From: Nocardia aurantia
GTDB taxonomy: Bacteria; Actinomycetota; Actinomycetes; Mycobacteriales; Mycobacteriaceae
Assembly: GCF_009604425.1 (NCBI RefSeq)
Contig: NZ_WEGI01000001.1
Location: 310,001 to 374,000, forward strand
Direction of reading: 5' to 3'
Length of the DNA stretch: 64,000 nt
This document shows positions 8,601-17,056 of this stretch, one piece after another. Under the pieces are notes generated by a model. The model was not told the DNA's origin. It worked only from the letters and a program-made list of their open reading frames with translations, and did no database searches. The translations under genes were made by a program, and so were the position numbers. Position 1 is the stretch's first letter. Every line of letters begins with the position of its first letter.

Positions 8601-9705
8601 TCCCGGGCAGGTCACCGCGTTCGGGGACGACGGACCGGGGTTCGGTCCGGCGGCGGCGCACGGGCCGCCGGGTGAGCCGTCCGGATCGATGGCGGATCGC
8701 CTGGCCGAACTCGTCGCCCAGCGGGCCGCGGTGGTGCGGAACGAGGCATGGGCCGCCCTGACCGAACGCACGGCGGATCTGCCGTTCGGCCCGGAACAGG
8801 TGATCTCCGGCGAATACCGGGACTACCTGGTGGATCCGGTGAAGCGGGCCGAATTCGAGTCGGCCACATCGGGTTCGGGGGAGGTCGGCCGCCTCACCCG
8901 GGTCGCGGAGTTGGAGCGCGACGCCGCACGATATCGCGCGGCAGGGGAACCGGTGTCGCGCGATCCCGGTGGCGTGGCGGCGATTCCGGTCGTGACACAT
9001 CCGGCGGAACTCGATCCGGCGGTGGCCGGATCGCTGGTCGCGGATGTGATCGAGAGCCGGTTGCTCGGCAAGTCGGCGATCTACGGGAGCGGCCGGGTCG
9101 CGCCGGAGATGCACCTTTTCGACCAGTGGGCGAAATCGGAACGGGTGGACGGGATGCCCGGGTTCACCATCAACACGGTAGCCAACTGCATCAAACTGCC
9201 GCTGTACGCGGGGGCGCTCGGTGGTGTCATCGACCGCGGTTATCTGCGTACGCTGACCCGTTTCGAATGGTGGGACGACCATCTGGTCGACCGGGGTGAC
9301 GGGCTGGTCTGGCAGGACGAGCGGGCGGTCGCGCAAGACGAGAAGGAGCAGCACAGCCGGGTGAATCGGCTGGCCATGGCACCGCACGGCCTGCGCGACT
9401 ACGGCGGTGCCGGCGCCCCGCCGCCGAGTCGTGGTGATCTGGTCTACTTCGACGGACTGGGCCATGTGGCGGTCGCCACCGGCCGCGTCGCCGCGGACGG
9501 CTCGCCGGAGTTGTTCTCCTTCTGGCCCCACGACGTATGGCCGCGACCGGACACCGTCCATCTCTCCTCGATCGACACCGAGTCCAGCCGGCTGCGGGAG
9601 ATCAATGGAGTGCCCGATGTCCACGTGGAGTACGGCGCCGGTCCCTGGGGTCGCGGTGCCGGGCGGTTCGAGCATCTGATGACCGAATGGATGCAGCGGT
9701 ACTGA
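5641..9705 (+). CDS. Giant T7SS-type multidomain protein: RsbW-like ATPase fold plus papain/NlpC-like C-terminus
   Basis: A 1354-residue protein starting at the ATG overlapping the previous stop. Residues 1-145 are helical and WXG100-like (MISALPANFPVGLVEPVLG onward), of the kind found at the N-terminus of actinobacterial secreted toxins. Residues ~170-310 are glycine-rich and hydrophobic (TGGIAGAGVPLIAEAL, GGVSGLVGGFTGGLTG). Residues ~440-590 resemble an RsbW-type histidine-kinase-like ATPase: N box SELYTNAASYSP (E489, N493) and G box GGRGTALVHELSNG (548-561). Two repeat tracts follow (~613-720 and ~880-960). The last ~200 residues carry NCIKLPLYAGALGG (C1183) and GDLVYFDGLGHVAVATG (H1275), the Cys/His layout of papain/NlpC-fold peptidases or amidases. 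I infer an exported effector or polymorphic toxin. No immunity gene is seen: the next gene is convergent and ends 9 bases away. Confidence 0.72.
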   Translation: MISALPANFPVGLVEPVLGPRPDGNPDEMRRRADRLSDTATVCRSISAALSARAAATPAILNGDTGTNLTSRLRATATAWNGAADYHDSLALQVHEGANSIEEGQLTWEGMGIVLVAQLAVDAMLLQAGAAKATADRIQARQGWRAFVIRLLDRMTARGLTFTATRSRMLITATLTGGIAGAGVPLIAEALQIAAGHRRGIDLETVTVGGVSGLVGGFTGGLTGMALGPRVDRWLGRRVTNPVRATILRTLALGAGGGAGGALPGTFAASLTQAAFTGDFRFDGSSLRTNLMTGVVGGVVGGTVSALHTGRTIPDPISVTGLRPGDPGSVALVENTVAGHLDGWSDPAHVRDIARVAGDAVRRGRGALALELGRPGAQRVRLELTDSAGETSRTRVIWELDRTPGPVEPVFARDSTPPPERTADELLANFGDDRADHLLANDSAEIPEYQRRVPEVRAALGRRLDAEIESGRVDLTADRVHGALTAYSELYTNAASYSPDHTVHTAVDPIAADGRRGLRITVRNDLAPGQAAELPPWTANPPDPLREGGRGTALVHELSNGLAERVITIGSDHIEVAHSFELWEPGDGTGTLLGPPSDGNSDRFAASADHPADGTDAHAGARSADGDVGRRVASADLPADGTDAHAGARSADGDVGRRVASADLPADGTDAHAGARSADGDVGRRGAPADVPADGTETRAGVRLTDGDAGRRAASVDVPGEGVRVTDAPDSAVTDRRVAELLSRRPEVANRYLRLVGAVDDLAHTLPVDGHALLTASPQRRSELLRELGGRPESGGRRLSSLLDRFDATTAELRALDAEIAHLRVPGRPADADLRPPDSLPDAPDEAGIPRDASADDPGPRTRPAATGTESRTSAANPEIGTRGSASDPESRARGPASDPESGTRESASDPESRSRGSASDPESGTRGTASDPESRARGSASDPESGTRESASEPENRRPAWVPEPDGRNRADGSSTPVARPPGPRDPGQVTAFGDDGPGFGPAAAHGPPGEPSGSMADRLAELVAQRAAVVRNEAWAALTERTADLPFGPEQVISGEYRDYLVDPVKRAEFESATSGSGEVGRLTRVAELERDAARYRAAGEPVSRDPGGVAAIPVVTHPAELDPAVAGSLVADVIESRLLGKSAIYGSGRVAPEMHLFDQWAKSERVDGMPGFTINTVANCIKLPLYAGALGGVIDRGYLRTLTRFEWWDDHLVDRGDGLVWQDERAVAQDEKEQHSRVNRLAMAPHGLRDYGGAGAPPPSRGDLVYFDGLGHVAVATGRVAADGSPELFSFWPHDVWPRPDTVHLSSIDTESSRLREINGVPDVHVEYGAGPWGRGAGRFEHLMTEWMQRY
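7477..7800 (+). repeat. Intragenic 81-bp tandem repeat, about four units
   Basis: GGCACCGACGCTCATGCC or a close variant recurs at 7480, 7561, 7642 and 7723, exactly 81 bases apart, with a decayed fifth unit. It encodes the 27-residue unit DGTDAHAGARSADGDVGRRV plus ASADLPA. The first three units are almost identical, indicating recent amplification. Confidence 0.9.
8281..8516 (+). repeat. Intragenic 33-bp tandem repeat, about seven units
   Basis: The 11-residue unit ASDPESxxRGS repeats about seven times, alternating SRAR and SGTR versions, so the higher-order period is 66 bases. It forms a charged, disordered spacer between the ATPase-like region and the C-terminal domain. Confidence 0.85.
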
Positions 9706-9713
9706 GGCGGCCC

Positions 9714-10358
9714 TCAGTCCTCGCGCGACGCCACCCAGTCCACCGCCACCGATTCGCCCCGGTCCACGGTGAAGAAGGCGACCTCCAGATGCCGGCCGAG
9801 GTCGACGAGTTCGATCGCGTTCAGCGGCACCGGCGCCACGATGCGGACCCGCCAGGGCGCGGGTTCGTCCCAGGCGTACAGCTCCAGGTCCAGGCGCAGG
9901 ACCGGGTTGTCCCGGCCGGTGTAGTCGGCGGCGACCGGGGTGGCGGACAGCACGGTGGCGTCGGCGCGCCGGCCGTCGGCGAGAATCTTCGCGATGCTGA
10001 CCCGGCCGGTCTCGCCGGGCGCGGCCGGATGCAGCACCAACCGGTCGCGGTCGCCCGGATCGACCCGGCAGCCGACCACGTCGCCGGGCTGCATCAACAG
10101 CAGATCGGCCTCGGGGACGCGTTGCCGGACGCGGGTCTCGTACGGGATCAGCCCGTCGATCCGCACCTGGACCCAGAAGCGGTCGGCGCGGACGCCGAGG
10201 ATCGTGGCCGTGCCCGCGAGCCCGCGGCGCAGCAACTCGCGCTGCGCCGTCTCGGACACGGCCGTGTGCCACAGGGTGAAGGCGTGCATACCGTATCGGC
10301 GGGTCGCGGGCCGCGGATCCGCGCGCCGCACCGTCCCCTCCGGTCGTCGACCATCCAT
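9714..10358 (-). CDS. Hypothetical protein, two tandem beta-rich repeats
   Basis: 214 residues, function unknown. I see two similar beta-rich halves: ATILGVRADRFWVQVRIDG followed by VPEADLLLMQPGDVVGCRVDP, and ATVLSATPVAADYTG followed by LRLDLELYA and ELVDLGRHLEVAFFTVDRG. Each has the pattern of small beta-barrel modules repeated in actinobacterial soluble or membrane-tethered hypotheticals. There is no signal peptide or membrane helix. The ATG at 10358 has no clear ribosome site; an ATG at 10289 (MHAFTLWHTAVSE) is an alternative. It converges on the giant secreted protein (stops 9 bases apart) and diverges from serC. As the only neighbour of the putative effector it could be considered for immunity, but nothing in the sequence supports that. 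Confidence 0.7.
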   Translation of the reverse strand: MDGRRPEGTVRRADPRPATRRYGMHAFTLWHTAVSETAQRELLRRGLAGTATILGVRADRFWVQVRIDGLIPYETRVRQRVPEADLLLMQPGDVVGCRVDPGDRDRLVLHPAAPGETGRVSIAKILADGRRADATVLSATPVAADYTGRDNPVLRLDLELYAWDEPAPWRVRIVAPVPLNAIELVDLGRHLEVAFFTVDRGESVAVDWVASRED

Positions 10359-10371
10359 GCCAACACGGTAG

Positions 10372-11613
<1,242 letters not shown>

Positions 11614-11979
11614 ATTCCCGGCCCGCGGTTTTCGCGCGGCCGAATCCGTCCGTGACGACGCCCGGTTCCGCGACTCGCGGGCCGGGCGTCGCGCGATTTC
11701 CGATTTTCCGGTGGCTGATTCCCGCGTGGCCGGAGCCCCTTCCGCGGATCCGCCCGCGCGCCGCCGTATCGGGAATTCGATTGCGGCACGACGCTTTTCC
11801 GGCCCGTAAGCAGTGCCGATCGGCACTGTCCCGAGCAGGTGGAACTCAGCAGATTAGCCCTATGCGGTTGGGGGGCGGTAGATTTTCGGGCAGCGTGTCT
11901 TGCCCCACGAATCTCAGAAGTGCACTACTGTTCCAGAAAGTGGGCGGTGTCGCGGAGCCGACGCGATAAGGAGGTAACG
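11614..11979. other. serC-sepH intergenic region
   Basis: 366 bases without a credible gene. It holds the serC terminator (11656-11691), an AT-richer stretch, and the sepH ribosome site AAGGAGGT (11968-11975). A TTGCCC at 11900 and TACTGT at 11926 are promoter-like, but their 20-base spacing is poor. Confidence 0.5.
11656..11691 (+). terminator. serC intrinsic terminator
   Basis: CGACGCCCGG (11656-11665) pairs perfectly with CCGGGCGTCG (11682-11691). The loop itself contains CCGCG-ACT-CGCGG, so the structure is one long nested hairpin. T-rich sequence (GATTTCCGATTTTCC) follows. It lies 43 bases past the serC stop. Confidence 0.75.
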
Positions 11980-13122
11980 GTGCGTGAACTTCGAGTGATC
12001 GGATTGACGCCCGATTCCACGCACATCGTGTGCATCGATACCGAGACCGGCCAGAAGTATCGGCTCGCCGCTGACGAGAAATTGCGCGCTGCCGCCCGCG
12101 GAGACCTTGCCCGATTCGGCCAGATCGAGATCGAAACGGAAGCGACTATGCGTCCTCGCGATATCCAGGCTCGTATCCGTGCCGGTGCCTCCGTGGAGCA
12201 GGTCACGGAAGAATCCGGAATGCCCGCCAGCCGGGTCGAGCGGTTCGCCTACCCGGTGTTGCTGGAGCGCGCCCGGGCCGCGGAACTGGCGCAGCGAGCG
12301 CATCCGGTACGCAAGGACGGTCCGGCGGTGGAAACCCTGATCGAGGTGGTTTCCTCGGCGTTCTCCGAGCGCGGGCACAACATCGATATCGCCGAATGGG
12401 ATGCCTGGAAGGACGAAAAGGGCTACTGGGTCGCCCAATTGCAGTGGCAGGCGGGCCGTTCGGTCATCGCCGCGCATTGGCGCTATCAGCCCGACGCGCA
12501 CGGTGGTTCGGTGTCGCCGCTGGACGATCCGGCCTCGGATCTGGTCGATCCCGATTTCGGCCGGGCGCTGCGCGGATTGGCCACGATCCTGCCCGAGCCC
12601 GCCGCCGCATCCGGTTCGGCCGAACCGGCCGCGGCCCCCGCGCCCGCCGCGCGAGGTGAGGGCGCCACCGCGGCCCGCGCCGCGGCGGAGCGCAGCCAGC
12701 AGGGCTTCGACGAGTACTACGAGCCGCGAGCGGCCGTGGGCGGCAATGCCGTTCCGGTGACGGCCGGCGCCGCACCGAAGACCGCCGCGGCGGCGCAGCC
12801 CGCCCAGGCGCCCACCACCCCGGCACCGCAGCCCGCCGCCGCACAGCCGGGCGGTACCGCCGCGGCGCCGCCCGCTGCACCGCAGCCGGTTTCGCCGCAA
12901 CCCGCCGCCCCGGCGGCCGCGGCCCCCGCGCAGCCGGCCACCCCGCCGGCCGCGGAACCCGCACCGGCCCCGGCGAAGTCGGCTCCGGCCAAGTCCACAC
13001 CCGCCGCGGCGAAGGCCACGCCCGCCAAGGCCACGCCGAAGACCCGGGCCAAGCGGGGTGGCAAGGCGCCCATGCCGTCCTGGGAGGACGTGCTGCTCGG
13101 CGTCCGCAGTTCCGGTCACTGA
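11980..13122 (+). CDS. sepH: Cell-division regulator SepH
   Basis: SepH binds FtsZ and promotes FtsZ assembly in actinobacteria. The 380-residue protein starts at the GTG at 11980, set by the strong AAGGAGGT 4 bases upstream and by the family N-terminus MRELRVIGLTPDSTHIVC. Residues 1-165 are the conserved DUF3071 domain with a helix-turn-helix at about 57-95 (RPRDIQARIRAGASVEQVTE). Residues ~205-355 are Ala/Pro-rich and disordered, ending in a basic Lys-rich patch and the conserved tail MPSWEDVLLGVRSSGH. The serC-sepH neighbourhood is conserved with mycobacteria (Rv0884c-Rv0883c). The Ala/Pro linker is the variable part. Confidence 0.93.
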   Translation: MRELRVIGLTPDSTHIVCIDTETGQKYRLAADEKLRAAARGDLARFGQIEIETEATMRPRDIQARIRAGASVEQVTEESGMPASRVERFAYPVLLERARAAELAQRAHPVRKDGPAVETLIEVVSSAFSERGHNIDIAEWDAWKDEKGYWVAQLQWQAGRSVIAAHWRYQPDAHGGSVSPLDDPASDLVDPDFGRALRGLATILPEPAAASGSAEPAAAPAPAARGEGATAARAAAERSQQGFDEYYEPRAAVGGNAVPVTAGAAPKTAAAAQPAQAPTTPAPQPAAAQPGGTAAAPPAAPQPVSPQPAAPAAAAPAQPATPPAAEPAPAPAKSAPAKSTPAAAKATPAKATPKTRAKRGGKAPMPSWEDVLLGVRSSGH

Positions 13123-13349
13123 GTCCGTCGCGTCCCGGCCCGCGCGGCCGGGACGCGCGAATGATCTTGACACGCGCTGTCCGGGACATCGAAGCGCACC
13201 GATTTCGCCGCTCGGGGGAGTAGATTTTTCGTATGCCCTCGGTTCGGATCGAGGGTGTCGGCAGGTCTCGGAGGCGGGCCCGCTTCCGCCCTTCGAGTTT
13301 GCTGAAGAGTAGCTCTGCTTACTCTCACGAGCATCGGGAGGTGCCCGAA

Positions 13350-14078
13350 GTGCCGTCCACAGCTTCGTCCCTCTGGTATGTCGACGACCCCGATCCGGTG
13401 GCCGTGCTGCGCCGCCGCCCGGTTCCCGACCCGGAGGCCGCGCTCGCGCTCGCCAAGCAACTCCACCCCGACTGCGATGTGATCCCGGCTGCCTCGGGTT
13501 CGCTGGAGGTCTGGGCGGGGCCCGATCCGGGTTCCATCTACATCGGCTGCTTCCCCGGCCTGACGGTGGTGTGCACCGCCGCGGCCGCGGTCACCAGGCC
13601 GACCGGGTTGCCGGAGTTGCTGATTCGGCCGCTCGCCTCGGAGCACACCTATCTGGTGTCCTACGACGTGCCGCGCGCCTGGGGCGCGTTCGCGCACTGG
13701 GAGCGCGGCGAGTTCCGGCGGTCGTTCAGTGCCACCCGCGTCACCATCCTCGAGGACGAGGGACTGCCGCTGGTGTGGGAACGACCGTTCTGGGCCGGCG
13801 AGCATCCGGTGCCGCTGCGGCTCGGCGAACGGCCGGACCCGCAGATCCTGCCGTTCGATCCGCCCGACTTCGCCGGCGAGGCCAATGCCGAATGGCTCGG
13901 ATTCCACTATCGGGCAGCCGAATCCGACGGCGCGGTGCGGCCGGCGGACATTCCGGTCAGCGGTTTCACGCTGTTCCCGAAGGGGCAGGCGCCCGCGGTG
14001 GCGGTCCCCGACGATGCCGAATCGGCCACGCACACCCGATGGTTCGGCTGGTTGCGCAACCGCGACCGGGTGGGCTGA
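13350..14078 (+). CDS. DUF6928-like conserved protein
   Basis: 242 residues, no signal peptide or membrane helix. The start is the GTG at 13350 because GGGAGG (13336-13341) is 8 bases away; upstream in-frame sequence is not family-like. The opening SSLWYVDDPDPVAVLRRRPV, the GSIYIGCFPGLTVVCTAAA strand and the WERGEFRRSFSATRVTILED segment recall the actinobacterial DUF6928 family, of unknown function. Mycobacteria carry a hypothetical gene in the equivalent neighbourhood. It converges on the DUF2537 gene, 13 bases away. The family name is from memory; treat the function as unknown. Confidence 0.75.
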   Translation: MPSTASSLWYVDDPDPVAVLRRRPVPDPEAALALAKQLHPDCDVIPAASGSLEVWAGPDPGSIYIGCFPGLTVVCTAAAAVTRPTGLPELLIRPLASEHTYLVSYDVPRAWGAFAHWERGEFRRSFSATRVTILEDEGLPLVWERPFWAGEHPVPLRLGERPDPQILPFDPPDFAGEANAEWLGFHYRAAESDGAVRPADIPVSGFTLFPKGQAPAVAVPDDAESATHTRWFGWLRNRDRVG

Positions 14079-14091
14079 CCGCGCCGGCCGA

Positions 14092-14400
14092 TCAGGCGAG
14101 GATCGCGGAGATCAGCAACAGGAGCCAGCCGAGGAGCACACCCCCGGCGACTCCGCCGAGCACCCAGCGCGTCACCACGAGGCCACGCCAGCGCCAGACC
14201 GTCGGCGCCACACCGCCGACCGCGATCACGTTCACCACCACCGCCAGCAGCCAGCCCACGTGCGGGACCTCGGCGAGGGCCACCCCGAACGCGTAGACGC
14301 CGACGGTGGTGAGCAGACCGACGACAACGGCGACCGCGAGACCGGCCGCCCACGGCGTCGGCTCGGGGTAGTACCCGTGGCGGGTCCCGTCCGGTGGCAT
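14092..14400 (-). CDS. DUF2537 small membrane protein
   Basis: 102 residues, almost entirely hydrophobic, with three predicted membrane helices (AAGLAVAVVVGLLTTVGVYA, a second around VGWLLAVVVNVIAVGG, and VLGGVAGGVLLGWLLLLIS). Matches the Rv0882 (DUF2537) type in length and in position beside a SpoU methyltransferase. The ATG at 14400 overlaps the upstream stop (TGATG). A GTG at 14403 giving a 4-base overlap is also possible. Translational coupling to the methyltransferase is evident. Function unknown. Confidence 0.8.
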   Translation of the reverse strand: MPPDGTRHGYYPEPTPWAAGLAVAVVVGLLTTVGVYAFGVALAEVPHVGWLLAVVVNVIAVGGVAPTVWRWRGLVVTRWVLGGVAGGVLLGWLLLLISAILA

Positions 14401-15203
14401 CACGAGGCGCGCACCCTTTCGTAGAAGGCCATCGCCGCGGCGGTGGCCACGTTCAGCGAGTCGGTGCCCGCCGACATCGGGATGCGGGCCCGCACATCGC
14501 TCGCGGTCATCGCGGCCGCGGTCAGTCCCGGACCCTCCGCGCCGAGCAGCAGTGCCACCCGCTCCCCGGTCAGGGCCGCGGCCAGCGTCGCCGCGGCCGG
14601 ATCGGGGGTCAGGGCGATGATCCGGAAGCCGTTGTCCCGCAACAGCTCCAGACTATCGGGCCAGGTCGGCAACTGGGCGAACGGCACCCGCAGCACATGT
14701 CCCATGGAGACCCGCACCGCGCGCCGATACAGCGGATCGGCGCACCGATCGCCGAACAGTATCGCGTCGGCCCCGAGCCCGGCCGCGTTGCGGAAGATCG
14801 AACCGATGTTCTCGTGGTCGTTGACGCCCTCCAGCACCGCGACCGTGCGCGCGGTCGCCAGCAGCCCGGCCGGATCCAGCTCCGCCGGCCGCCGGGCCGC
14901 GGCCAGCACACCGCGATTGAGATGGAAGCCGACCACCTCCGCCATCACCTCCGCGCTCGCCCGGTAGCAGGGGACGTCGACGCCGGCCAGATCGTCGGCC
15001 AGCTGCGCGAATCGGCGATCGACCCCGAACAGCGCGAACGGCGGAAAACGCGAGGTCAGCATGCGTTGCACCACGACCACGCCCTCGGCCAGCACCAGAC
15101 CGCGGCCGCCGGGCCGGTCCGGCCGGCGGTCGGCGGCGCTGAGGTCGCGGAAGTCGGCGACCCGGGGGTCGTCCGGGTCATCGATGTCGATCACTACGGC
15201 CAC
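14400..15203 (-). CDS. SpoU/TrmH-family RNA methyltransferase
   Basis: 267-residue SPOUT-fold, SAM-dependent 2'-O-ribose methyltransferase, most likely acting on tRNA or rRNA. All three SPOUT motifs are present: NDHENIGSIFRNAAGLGAD (128-146), LLLGAEGPGL (218-227) and IPMSAGTDSLNVATAAAMAF (241-260), which build the trefoil knot and SAM site. The N-terminal ~110 residues are the substrate-binding extension (LVLAEGVVVVQRML). The start is a GTG at 15203. It is the orthologous type of Rv0881 and sits next to the DUF2537 gene as in mycobacteria. The exact target nucleotide cannot be read from sequence. Confidence 0.9.
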   Translation of the reverse strand: MAVVIDIDDPDDPRVADFRDLSAADRRPDRPGGRGLVLAEGVVVVQRMLTSRFPPFALFGVDRRFAQLADDLAGVDVPCYRASAEVMAEVVGFHLNRGVLAAARRPAELDPAGLLATARTVAVLEGVNDHENIGSIFRNAAGLGADAILFGDRCADPLYRRAVRVSMGHVLRVPFAQLPTWPDSLELLRDNGFRIIALTPDPAAATLAAALTGERVALLLGAEGPGLTAAAMTASDVRARIPMSAGTDSLNVATAAAMAFYERVRAS

Positions 15204-15328
15204 GGATCACCATCCTGCACCCCCGGATGCGTATTGTTGTTCCCGGCCACTGGCGACCCCGCGAGAATTATCGCCGTGCGGCGAAGCGCGACGCCGGAGG
15301 TGTCCTACCGTCGACAGAAAGAGGATCC

Positions 15329-15691
15329 ATGACGAAGCCGGAAGTCGAGTTCCAGGACGGCCCCGCGCCCACCACGCTGGTGATCGAGGATCTCGTCACC
15401 GGCGACGGTCCGGAGGCGGTGCCGGGCGGCACCGTCGAGGTCCACTACGTGGGTGTCGAGTACGACACCGGCGAGGAATTCGACTCCTCCTGGAATCGTG
15501 GCGAATCCATCACATTCCCGCTGCGCGGCCTGATCCAGGGCTGGCAGGACGGCATCCCGGGCATGAAGGTCGGCGGCCGCCGGCAGCTGACCATCCCGCC
15601 GGAGCTGGCCTACGGGCGCGCCGGCGCCGGTCATCAGCTGTCCGGCAAGACCCTGGTCTTCGTGATCGATCTGCTCAACGTCGTCAACTGA
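15329..15691 (+). CDS. FKBP-type peptidyl-prolyl isomerase
   Basis: 120-residue single-domain FKBP that accelerates cis/trans isomerisation of Xaa-Pro bonds. No signal peptide, so cytoplasmic. Family signatures are GTVEVHYVGVEYDTGEEFDSS, FPLRGLIQGWQDGIPGMKVG and the C-terminal LVFVIDLLNV strand; the active-site aromatic set (Y, F, D, W) is intact. The ATG at 15329 follows AAAGAGGA (15318-15325) and gives the usual start before VEFQDGPAP. It diverges from the methyltransferase gene and is followed by a strong shared terminator. Confidence 0.93.
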   Translation: MTKPEVEFQDGPAPTTLVIEDLVTGDGPEAVPGGTVEVHYVGVEYDTGEEFDSSWNRGESITFPLRGLIQGWQDGIPGMKVGGRRQLTIPPELAYGRAGAGHQLSGKTLVFVIDLLNVVN

Positions 15692-15697
15692 CGTGGT

Positions 15698-15737
15698 GCG
15701 GGCGGGTTCCGGCGTCGCGCCGGAACTCGCCGCCCGC
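15698..15737. terminator. Bidirectional terminator, FKBP / YhgE-Pip-like gene
   Basis: GCGGGCG (15698-15704) pairs with CGCCCGC (15731-15737), and GTTCCGGCG (15706-15714) with CGCCGGAAC (15718-15726), around a TCG loop. It lies between two convergent genes, 6 bases past the FKBP stop and touching the stop of the opposite gene. Confidence 0.75.
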
Positions 15738-16903
15738 TACTTCCGCACGATCTCGACCGGATCGGTGAGCGATTCAGCGATCGCCGACTGCTGCGAGCTG
15801 CTGTGCCCGGGCAGCGCGGTGAGCGCTTTCCCGGTCTGGGTGTTCAGATTTCCCACGATCTGCTGCAACTGCTGAACCCCGCCGCTGAGCTGGGAGAGCG
15901 CGCTCACCAGGGCCGCGGAACCCTGATCGGCCAGCTGGGGGATCTGCTGGGCCATCCCGGCGCCCGTGTTCAGCAGCGTGCCCGCCTCGTCGAGGCGTTT
16001 CACCGCGTCGCGCAACAGGGTTGCCAGCGGAGTGTCGGGATCGGTACTGCTGCCGGCCAATTGGGCGAAGCCCCGCAGCTGCCCGGCCGCCTGGTCCGCC
16101 ACCCCGCGCAGCGCGTCCAATTTGCCGATGACATCGGTCAATTGGGGATCGGCCGCGAACGGCAACGCGCGCAGCACCGTGACCGCCTGGTCCAGCCCGG
16201 TGCCCAGCTGGGTCGCCGAGGTGGTCACCTGGCCCAGCGTCAGCCCCGACTCGTCCAGCGCGCCCGCCAGGCCCGACGCGGTCGAGCGGACCGCGACCAG
16301 CGCGTCGTTCAGCTGGCCGATACCCGCGGTCAGCTCACCGGCCCCGCTCTTGGCGGTGTCCAGGAAACCCAGCATCTGGTCGGCGCCCGCGGAGAACTCC
16401 CCGGAGGCTCCGGCGGCGGCCTGCACACCGGCGCCGAGCAATTGGGTGGTGAACGCCGCCTGCTGCACCGAACCGCGCGCGGTGGCGATGGCCGCCAGCA
16501 CCTCGTCGACACCGGCGGCGCCGACCCGGCGGGTCACCTCGCCCACCGCGTCGTCGACCACATGGGCGTCGGCGCGCCGATTGCTCGCCACGGTGACCTG
16601 CGCGCGGTGCGGGGAGGCGGTGGCGAGGGTGCCGATCGAGGTCGACAGATCGGCCGGCAACGTGATCACCGCCGCGTAGTCGTCGGTGCTCACCCCCGCC
16701 TTCGCGACGGTCCAGTCGCGGGAGTGGCTGTCCTGCAAGGCTTTCACGATGCGGGCGCCGGTCGGACCGGTATCCGCGTTCACCAGCGCGATCCCGGTCG
16801 GCGCGCTGCCGGGCCGCAGCCACAGCGCCGCGCCACCGGCGACGGCGGCCACGACGAGCACGATCACGGCGAGCAGGATCCAGGGAAGGCGTCTACCGAA
16901 CAC
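15737..16903 (-). CDS. YhgE/Pip-like exported protein lacking the C-terminal membrane domain
   Basis: 388 residues from the GTG at 16903. TACGGT ends 7 bases before this start, suggesting a leaderless message; a longer in-frame reading from 17047 is not family-like. One membrane helix (LPWILLAVIVLVVAAVAGGA) is followed by a large extracytoplasmic region: the YhgE/Pip N-terminal domain (IALVNADTGPTGARIVKAL) and a long helical region with many small residues, presumably coiled. It ends at ESLTDPVEIVRK, where full-length YhgE/Pip proteins of the phage-infection/ESX-exporter type normally continue into several membrane helices. That part is absent and no remnant follows, so it is either a natural short form or a truncation. 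Confidence 0.75.
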   Translation of the reverse strand: MFGRRLPWILLAVIVLVVAAVAGGAALWLRPGSAPTGIALVNADTGPTGARIVKALQDSHSRDWTVAKAGVSTDDYAAVITLPADLSTSIGTLATASPHRAQVTVASNRRADAHVVDDAVGEVTRRVGAAGVDEVLAAIATARGSVQQAAFTTQLLGAGVQAAAGASGEFSAGADQMLGFLDTAKSGAGELTAGIGQLNDALVAVRSTASGLAGALDESGLTLGQVTTSATQLGTGLDQAVTVLRALPFAADPQLTDVIGKLDALRGVADQAAGQLRGFAQLAGSSTDPDTPLATLLRDAVKRLDEAGTLLNTGAGMAQQIPQLADQGSAALVSALSQLSGGVQQLQQIVGNLNTQTGKALTALPGHSSSQQSAIAESLTDPVEIVRK

Positions 16904-17056
16904 GGACGAACCGTAGCGGGCGTACCGCCCGCCTATTCTGGCGCATCTCTGAGGATTCGGTAAGGGTCCCCGGATCCGGCGCGTGGATCGTGCCGAATCC
17001 GGCGAGATGGCTTGGTACCGAGCGGGGTTCGCGGCGCGGGCGGCCACGCCGGCCGA

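Noticed and set aside
9714..10358. Immunity gene for the putative effector
   Set aside because: The gene is convergent, not co-transcribed, and has no feature of known immunity families; position alone is not enough.
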